Assembly (NCBI RefSeq): GCF_029338335.1
Contig: NZ_CP119797.1
Length of the DNA stretch: 64,000 nucleotides
Reading direction: 5' to 3' (one strand)
DNA from: Halomontanus rarus
GTDB lineage: Archaea; Halobacteriota; Halobacteria; Halobacteriales; Natrialbaceae
In this document: in pieces, positions 55,500 through 61,578 of the stretch
Layout of the letters: each line of letters opens with the position of its first letter
Numbering within the stretch: the stretch's first letter is position 1
Notes under the pieces: generated by a model
The model's input: the letters and a program-made list of their open reading frames with translations, nothing else
Databases searched by the model: none
What the model was told of the DNA's origin: nothing
Translations under genes and position numbers: made by a program

Positions 55500-56345
55500 T
55501 CAGGCCATCCGGTCCGGTGGGACGAGCATGACGTTCCCGTTCGCCCGTGCGACGACGTCTTCGGAGACGCTCCCGAGCAACAGTCGGCGGAGCCTGCTGT
55601 GACCGCGCGAGCCGACGAGAATCACCGTCGGCTCGTACTCGTCTTCCGCGGCGAGGATTTCGTCCGCCGGATCGCCTCGACGGACCGCGGTTCGCGTTTC
55701 GATCCCCCAGCCCTCGAGCTCGGTCGCCAGTTCTGCCAGTCGCGCTTCGGGATCGCTCTCTTCGGGGAGTTCCGGATCTTTCGGCGTCTCGACGTGGACC
55801 AGTGTCGCCTCCTGCGTGGCGTGTCGCAGGTACGAGAACGCCTCGAACGCCCGCTCGGCGTTCTCGGAGAAGTCCGTCGCGTACAGCACTCGCTGGAACA
55901 GGTGTTTTCGGAGGACGTCCGGGTCGTCCGTCCCGCGCTCGATTCGGTTGACGAGCAGCGGCACGACCGTCGTCCGCGCGAGGTTGCGCGCGGTCGACCC
56001 GATGACGCGATTCTCGAGCGGGCTCTTCCCTCGCGAGCCGACGATCGTGAGGCTCGCTCCCACGGTTTCGGCGATTCCATTGACTCGCCGATGCGGCGTG
56101 CCGCGGACGACGTGTGCCTCGACGTCGAAGCCGGCGTCTTCGATCACGTCCCGATACCGCTCGAGCGCTCGCTCGCGTCGGCCTTCGAAGTCCATACCGG
56201 GCATTCCCGCGTGGACGTTCGACGGGATCACGGTCACGAGATGGATCTCTTCGATGCCGATTCGCCCGAGACACTCGAGACAGGTTTCGTTCTCGATCGT
56301 CGCCTCACTGGCGGCAGAGAGGTCGGTCGCACAGATCGCTTTCAT
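55500..56345 (-). CDS. Tandem universal stress protein
   Basis: A 281-residue protein with two UspA domains. The first (MKAICATDLSAASEA) has the loop GSRGKSPLENRVIGSTARN; the second (RVLYATDFSENAERAFEA) has GSRGHSRLRRLLLGSVSED. The start at 56345 begins the first fold. It follows the HTH-10 gene with converging orientation. An AATATTGT word lies 25-32 bp upstream. Confidence 0.88.
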   Translation of the reverse strand: MKAICATDLSAASEATIENETCLECLGRIGIEEIHLVTVIPSNVHAGMPGMDFEGRRERALERYRDVIEDAGFDVEAHVVRGTPHRRVNGIAETVGASLTIVGSRGKSPLENRVIGSTARNLARTTVVPLLVNRIERGTDDPDVLRKHLFQRVLYATDFSENAERAFEAFSYLRHATQEATLVHVETPKDPELPEESDPEARLAELATELEGWGIETRTAVRRGDPADEILAAEDEYEPTVILVGSRGHSRLRRLLLGSVSEDVVARANGNVMLVPPDRMA

Positions 56346-56600
56346 ACGCTGTGTAGGTTCCGACGGTATAATATTGTTTCTTCGAACCAATACCGTGTCG
56401 CGAGTGTGGGCTCGAGTAGTAACCCGTGGAACGACTTTACCAGAGTGGGGTTCGACGACAATCTGGCGTGACCGACCGCGACGAGTGCTCGAGGGGTATT
56501 CGACCGCGCCCGAGCGACAGGCGTCGGTATCACTCGAGCGTCTGTATTCACATAACCTATAGAGATATTTCGGTTGGATAGGCGTGAGATAGTCTGCAGT

Positions 56601-56609
56601 AATATTGTG
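56601..56609. promoter_or_regulatory. AATATTGTG site (inverse CACAATATT)
   Basis: AATATTGTG lies about 97 bp before the small gene at 56706. A TATA-like TTATACGC lies 28 bp downstream of it, near 56628. The 9-mer is exactly the complement of the site at 57939. Confidence 0.4.
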
Positions 56610-56705
56610 TAGTAGGCCCAAAAGCGTTATACGCATCCTCCGGATAGACGGTAGTGAGTAGAAAACCATGACTCGTACACAACCGTCGGACGGAGGTCGA
56701 TCTCG

Positions 56706-56852
56706 ATGATCGACCTCGCAGCGTATTCACCAGCGGTACAGGCAGGCGCGCTCGTCGGCGCCGTTCTCCTCGAGGCCGTCGTCCTCTACGTGGGATACGG
56801 CGCACTCGAGCGGGTCGCAACGCCAGTCGTCGAGCGGATCAAACACGCATAG
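56706..56852 (+). CDS. Small membrane peptide preceding TauE
   Basis: A 48-residue protein: short N terminus, one hydrophobic helix (AVQAGALVGAVLLEAVVLYVGYG region), then a charged tail. The stop codon is directly followed by the TauE ATG (TAG-ATG), so the two are almost certainly co-translated. Similar tiny proteins before TauE exporters occur in haloarchaea as an unnamed family (recalled, unchecked); a helper role in export is inferred. Confidence 0.65.
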   Translation: MIDLAAYSPAVQAGALVGAVLLEAVVLYVGYGALERVATPVVERIKHA

Positions 56853-57890
56853 ATGGAGCTATTCGGAATCGCACTGACGATACTCGCACTGTTCGTCAGC
56901 TTCGGCTTCATGGTCGGCGTGCTGTTCGGCTTCTTCGGTATGGGCGGCTCGTTTCTCGTCACGCCCGCGTTACTCGTGATGGGGTATCCCGCCCGGGTCG
57001 CCGTGGGGAGCGGAATGGCCTTCGTCTTCGGGACGGCCGTGATCGCGACGCTGAAACACCACGACCTCGGACAGGTCGATTACAAACTCGGCGGGTTGAT
57101 GATCGTCGGAACGTCGGTCGGCATCGAGCTCGGCCGAATCGGGGTGTTCTACCTCGAGGATCTGGGCCTCGCCAGCGGCGTTATCGGCGTCACATACGTC
57201 GTTCTGCTGGGGGGGATCGGCCTGTTCGTCACGCGCAATGCGCTCACAAACGACGGCGAGGACGATAGCGGCGGCCACCACGACGGAGCGGACGACGAGA
57301 TCGACCCGGACGCGATCCCGGACATCGCGAAGAAGATCCAGTCGTACCGCGTCCCGCCGATGATGACGATCGCGGGCGGGATTCAGGTCTCGCTGTGGAT
57401 GGTCCTCGGCGTCGCGTTCGCGACGGGACTGCTGTCGGGCTTCCTTGGCGTCGGCGGCGGCTTCATCCGGATGCCCGCGATGTTCTACCTCATCGGGGTT
57501 CCGGTACCCGTCGCGGTCGGGACCGACCTGTTCGAGATCGTCTTCTCGGGCGGAATCGGTTCCTTCCTCTACGGGATGGAAGGCGGCGTCGACCTCTCGA
57601 TCGTCGCGCCGCTGCTCGCGGGGAGCGCATTGGGCGCCCGAATCGGCTCGGCCGCGACCGGCATCGTCGACGAGAGTGACATCAAGGTCTACTTCGGGCT
57701 GATGCTCCTGGGCGGCTCGGTCGCCGTGGCGTTTCAGCAAGCCGGCGACTACTTCGCGATCGAGGTACTCAACACGGTCGGCTTCGTCCTGATCTTGCTC
57801 TCGGCGTTCATGGTCAGCGGGGCCGTGATCTACAGCACGATCGCGACGGTGCGAGAGCGGTCGAACGTGTCCGCGGCGTCCGCGGACTAG
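56853..57890 (+). CDS. TauE/SafE-family sulfite/anion exporter (2 of 2)
   Basis: A 345-residue membrane protein with TauE repeats (GVLFGFFGMGGSFLVTPALL and GLLSGFLGVGGGFIRMPAM). Between the halves is an acidic cytoplasmic loop (EDDSGGHHDGADDEIDPDA). It abuts the preceding tiny gene without a gap. It probably exports sulfite from persulfide oxidation, as it lies next to the TrmB-like regulator with a CACAATATT site. Confidence 0.87.
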   Translation: MELFGIALTILALFVSFGFMVGVLFGFFGMGGSFLVTPALLVMGYPARVAVGSGMAFVFGTAVIATLKHHDLGQVDYKLGGLMIVGTSVGIELGRIGVFYLEDLGLASGVIGVTYVVLLGGIGLFVTRNALTNDGEDDSGGHHDGADDEIDPDAIPDIAKKIQSYRVPPMMTIAGGIQVSLWMVLGVAFATGLLSGFLGVGGGFIRMPAMFYLIGVPVPVAVGTDLFEIVFSGGIGSFLYGMEGGVDLSIVAPLLAGSALGARIGSAATGIVDESDIKVYFGLMLLGGSVAVAFQQAGDYFAIEVLNTVGFVLILLSAFMVSGAVIYSTIATVRERSNVSAASAD

Positions 57891-57938
57891 CGCTGTAGAC
57901 GCTGTTCACCCCGTTCCGATCTCGGCTCATCGAGATTG

Positions 57939-57947
57939 CACAATATT
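57939..57947. promoter_or_regulatory. CACAATATT site before TrmB-like regulator
   Basis: CACAATATT lies 45 bp before the regulator start; ACACAA follows. A TATA-like CCCTTATA is at about 57956. This is the best match of the recurring motif. Confidence 0.45.
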
Positions 57948-57992
57948 CACACAACCCTTATACCGGCGCGGTCCCTACTCCGAGACAGTACG

Positions 57993-58400
57993 ATGGCTAA
58001 TTCGATGTCCGAACAACTGCAGCAGGATATGGAGTGTGAAGGTCTTCTGGAGTGTATCCACGGCCTGAAACAACTCGACAAGGAGTGCTTCCGAGCGATG
58101 GTCGAGAGCGATGAACCCCTGACGATCGACGAAGTCGCCGACCGCGTGGACCGCGAGCGCTCGACCGCCTACCGATCGATCCAGCGGCTGCTCCAGAGCG
58201 GATTCATCCAGAAAGAGCAGATCAACTACGATCAGGGTGGTTACTACCACGTCTACTACCCGACCGATCCGACCCAGATCGCCAACGACATGCAGCGGAT
58301 GTTGAACGACTGGTACGCCAAGATGGGCCAGCTCATCCAGGAGTTCGAAGACAAGTACGACCACGTCGACGACGACACCGAAATCCCCGCCCAGAGCTAG
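57993..58400 (+). CDS. TrmB/MarR-like winged-helix regulator with Cys-rich N terminus
   Basis: A 135-residue regulator. The N terminus has MECEGLLEC (Cys15, Cys21) and a further Cys32, then a winged-helix domain (DEPLTIDEVADRVDRERSTAYRSI..LLQSGFIQKEQ) and a C-terminal helix likely used in dimerisation. Cys pairs of this kind can sense persulfide or oxidants; that is inference from the position next to TauE and a CACAATATT site. Start ATG at 57993. Confidence 0.8.
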   Translation: MANSMSEQLQQDMECEGLLECIHGLKQLDKECFRAMVESDEPLTIDEVADRVDRERSTAYRSIQRLLQSGFIQKEQINYDQGGYYHVYYPTDPTQIANDMQRMLNDWYAKMGQLIQEFEDKYDHVDDDTEIPAQS

Positions 58401-58662
58401 CGAGATCGGTCGTCGAAGACGTCCAGTTGTCCCTCTGAACTACTCACCGCTAATTCGGCGACGTTCACGTCTCGTTTCGCGTCGTTTCTTCTCGGACGCT
58501 AGCGCGGGTTCCGATTCGAGGTTCACCAGCATTGCCCACCCGCCGTACTCGTGGGTCTGCTCGTGACCTCGAACGACGACACACGTTCGTCGTCGGGGGC
58601 GACGATCGCTCCGAGCGCGTGAACGGTTGCTGGGAACTACGTGATCGCGTGATCGGCGCCTC
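58401..58662. other. Intergenic gap without visible feature
   Basis: About 260 bp between the regulator gene and the multicopper oxidase gene. I see no gene, repeat or clear promoter element. Confidence 0.5.
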
Positions 58663-60258
58663 TCAATCGTATTCGAACACGCGAGCCATCCCTCGCTCCA
58701 GGTGATAGACGTTGTGGCAGTGGAACAGCCAGTCGCCGGGATTGTCCGCGCGGAAGTCGAACGTCACCTGATCGCCGTGAGGCGCGACGATGACGGTGTC
58801 CTTGACTGCGTCGCCGACCTGAAAGAAGTGGCCGTGGAGGTGCATCGGATGGATCGCCGGGCTGCGGTTCACCATCCGCACGCGGACGTGCTCACCCTCT
58901 CCGATTTCGAACGGGTCGGCGTCCGGGTACGTCTCGCCGTCGATGGTCCACGCGTCGGAATCAGCTCTGCCCATCATCCCACCCGACAGCGTGAGATCGA
59001 ACGTCCGATCCGGCTCCCCGTCGAGATCCAGCGTATCGAGCGCCTCGAGGTCGCCGTACTCGAGCGTCTGGCCGTCGAACTGCGGCCGTTCGGCGGACCC
59101 GTCTCCGGTCGCGCCCGCGTATCGTAGTCTCGCCTCCGCGGGGTTCTCTTCGCCGACGACGGGTTCGGCGACGATTGCCCACTCGCCGGGAGAATCCGCG
59201 TCGACGATCGCATCGTAGCGCTCGCCCATGCTCATCACGAACGAGTCCACCTCGACGGGTTCGACCGGTCGGCCGTCGGCGTGCGTGACGGTCAGCGAGT
59301 GACCGCCGACGCCGACGCGATAGGTCGTGGCGCTGCTGGGATTGATGAACCGCAGCCGAACGCGCTCGCCCTCTTCGACTTCGAATACGGGCGGATTCGA
59401 CGGGAGGCGTCCGTTGACGAGCAGTCCGTCGTACGGCGGTCGCTGACTCATCATCTGACTGCCGGGCCCCATACCGTCGCCGTCTCCGCCGGGTCCCATG
59501 CCATCGCCAGGGCCCATTCCGTCTCCTGGTCCGCGACCGTCACCGTCTCCGCCGGGACCCATACCGTCACCGTCTCCGCCCGGGCCCATACCGCCGCCGT
59601 CTCCGCCCGGGCCCATACCGTCACCGTCTCCGTCAGGACCCATACCGTCACCGCCGCCCGGCGGCGCTTCGATCGAGTCCAGCGCCGGCTCTTCCGCGAG
59701 GTAATCGTCGATCAACAGCGTGTACTCGCGGTCGTACTCGACGTGGGGCGACTCTTCTTCGACGATCAACGGCCCGTAGAGACCCCTGTCCAGTTGCAAC
59801 CCGACGTGGCTGTGGTAGACGTACGTCCCCGCCGGCGACGCCTCGTACTCGTATTCGAACGTCTCGTCGGACGAGACGGGCTCTTGCGTGACGTCCGGAA
59901 CACCGTCCATCGGATTCGGCAGGGGAACGCCGTGCCAGTGAACCGTCGTCCCTTCGGACAACTGATTCTCGAGCGAGACGCGAAGCGTCTCCCCCTCGCT
60001 TACGCGGAGTTCCGGGCCGGGAAACTGCTCGTCGTACAGCCACGTCTCGAGACTCTCGTCGGATCCGACGTCGACCTGTCCGCTCGAGGCGACCAGCGTT
60101 TCCTCCTGCACGCTCTCGTTGTCGTCTTCCTGTGCGGCCCGCTCGAGTGCAGCCGTGCCGATACTCCCTCCGCTCGCGAGTCCCGCGATCCCGAACAGCG
60201 TTGCACCGCCGATTCGCAACGCCCGTCGTCGTGGGACGGTTCGCTCGTTGTCGTCCAT
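58663..60258 (-). CDS. Multicopper oxidase with Gly-Met-rich insert
   Basis: A 531-residue laccase/CueO-type enzyme. All four copper motifs are present: HWHG, HSH (YVYHSHVG), HPMHLHGHFF and HCHNVYHLERGM. An N-terminal Arg-rich segment (PRRRALRIGG) resembles a Tat signal. A long repeat of GDGMGPGG-type units (about residues 200-270) inserts before the third domain, reminiscent of the Met-rich copper segment of CueO. It likely oxidises Cu(I) or phenolics outside the cell and protects against copper. The start at 60258 gives the Tat motif the normal place. Confidence 0.9.
   Translation of the reverse strand: MDDNERTVPRRRALRIGGATLFGIAGLASGGSIGTAALERAAQEDDNESVQEETLVASSGQVDVGSDESLETWLYDEQFPGPELRVSEGETLRVSLENQLSEGTTVHWHGVPLPNPMDGVPDVTQEPVSSDETFEYEYEASPAGTYVYHSHVGLQLDRGLYGPLIVEEESPHVEYDREYTLLIDDYLAEEPALDSIEAPPGGGDGMGPDGDGDGMGPGGDGGGMGPGGDGDGMGPGGDGDGRGPGDGMGPGDGMGPGGDGDGMGPGSQMMSQRPPYDGLLVNGRLPSNPPVFEVEEGERVRLRFINPSSATTYRVGVGGHSLTVTHADGRPVEPVEVDSFVMSMGERYDAIVDADSPGEWAIVAEPVVGEENPAEARLRYAGATGDGSAERPQFDGQTLEYGDLEALDTLDLDGEPDRTFDLTLSGGMMGRADSDAWTIDGETYPDADPFEIGEGEHVRVRMVNRSPAIHPMHLHGHFFQVGDAVKDTVIVAPHGDQVTFDFRADNPGDWLFHCHNVYHLERGMARVFEYD
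59463..59660 (-). repeat. GMGPGGDGD repeat tract in multicopper oxidase
   Basis: A tandem low-complexity tract encoding Gly-Met-Gly-Pro-Gly-Gly-Asp-Gly-type units (about 7-9 copies). The nucleotide units contain CCATACCGTCACCGTCTCC and similar words. Length is probably variable between strains. Confidence 0.8.
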
Positions 60259-60388
60259 CACGGAGCGTCCCACGACTGCAGGGAAAAATAGGAACCATGG
60301 ATGTGTCAGTGTGTGTCCCTCGATTCGCGATCGGGTACCGCGCCCGAAATCGAGTCAAAAACAGCCTTCGAACGGAACAGTTGCGCGA

Positions 60389-60949
60389 TCACTCGAGCGC
60401 AGCGATCACTAGGAAGGTCTCCGGGCGGACGGCCCGATGCTCGATCGCGAATCCGGCGTCGCGGAGCGCGTCTGTCGCCTCGTTGGCGCTGTACCGCTCG
60501 TCGACTGGCGGCCCGTATTCGCCGGATCCGGTCGCCGCCCAGTCGACGACGACGAGTCGGCCGTCGGACGTCAGGACCCGTTCGATCTCCGCGAGCGCGT
60601 CGTCGCTCGCGAACTCGTGGTACGTCATCGTCGAGAACGCAGCGTCGAGGCCGCCGTCGTCGAACGGCAGGTCGCTCACGTCGCTGGTCACGAGGTCGAC
60701 GTTCTCCGGGACGCCCTTCTCACGGTAGTACTCGTGCATCTCCTCCTGGACGTCGACCGCGTAGACTTCGCCGGCGTGTGGCGCGACGTCGTCGGTGAAG
60801 AAGCCGGTCCCGCTGCCGAGGTCGGCGACGGTGTCCTCGGGCGAGAGCGACAGCGCCCACAGCAGTTCCTCCGCCGAGAGGAAGCGGTATCGTCGTCCGG
60901 CCCGTTCTAGCTTGTCCGCCCGCGACGCGTCGAACGTGTGGTATCCCAC
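60389..60949 (-). CDS. Class I SAM-dependent methyltransferase
   Basis: A 186-residue methyltransferase. Motif I VADLGSGTGFFTDDVA and VYAVDVQEEM bind S-adenosylmethionine; LPFDDGGLDAAFSTMTYHEF is a post-motif II region. The substrate is unknown, possibly a thiol, arsenite or metal-related acceptor. It is on the same strand and 3 bp from the DUF302 gene. Confidence 0.85.
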   Translation of the reverse strand: MGYHTFDASRADKLERAGRRYRFLSAEELLWALSLSPEDTVADLGSGTGFFTDDVAPHAGEVYAVDVQEEMHEYYREKGVPENVDLVTSDVSDLPFDDGGLDAAFSTMTYHEFASDDALAEIERVLTSDGRLVVVDWAATGSGEYGPPVDERYSANEATDALRDAGFAIEHRAVRPETFLVIAALE

Positions 60950-60951
60950 GG

Positions 60952-61392
60952 TTACAGTTCCTCGAAGGCGTTATCGACGAGTTCACCCGTCTCCGCAACG
61001 ATGTCCGCCATCTCGTCGTCGTCCGGTGCCATCCCGACGAGCCGCGCGATCCGCATGATCGAGACGTGGTAGACGCGCTGTCGGCCGGGTTCTTTTTCCC
61101 AGACGACGACGTTACACGGGAACAGCGCGCCGAGTTCGCCGTCGCTGGCCTCGAGCGCACGGTCGGCCACTGCGGGGTTACACGCGCCGAGGACGTAGTA
61201 GGGGTCGCGATCGGCCTCGACCTTCTCGTTGAGCAGTTCCGAGGGTGAGAACTCGACGGGGATTCCGAATCCGGCCTCGGTAAACACCTCGCGGACGTGT
61301 TCGATTGCGTCTTCGTGGTCCATCTCGAGGACGGTCTCCTTCTCGCCGATGTCGTCCGGATCTAGCTGAGCGGGATCGATAGGGAGCGTCAT
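60952..61392 (-). CDS. DUF302 protein (2 of 2)
   Basis: A 146-residue DUF302 protein: N-terminal tail (LPIDPAQLDPDDIGEKETV), then the family core with LGACNPAVADRALE and the Cys in LFPCNVVVWEKE. It shares the core with the protein at 51482. Start at 61392. It is followed on the same strand by the methyltransferase. A TATTGGG word lies near the start. Confidence 0.82.
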   Translation of the reverse strand: MTLPIDPAQLDPDDIGEKETVLEMDHEDAIEHVREVFTEAGFGIPVEFSPSELLNEKVEADRDPYYVLGACNPAVADRALEASDGELGALFPCNVVVWEKEPGRQRVYHVSIMRIARLVGMAPDDDEMADIVAETGELVDNAFEEL

Positions 61393-61578
61393 TGTGTATA
61401 GTATTGGGCGCTCTACGAAAAATACTTCCGAAACGAGAACTCGTTTCGGCCGGCGTCCTCCCTTTTCGGAGACCGTCACTGGGGGATGGAACGATCCGAG
61501 GCGGTCGTGGATCGGCAGTCATCACCGGCGAGAAGGTGCGTTCGAACGATCGATTGACGCCGAAAAACGACCGATCGC

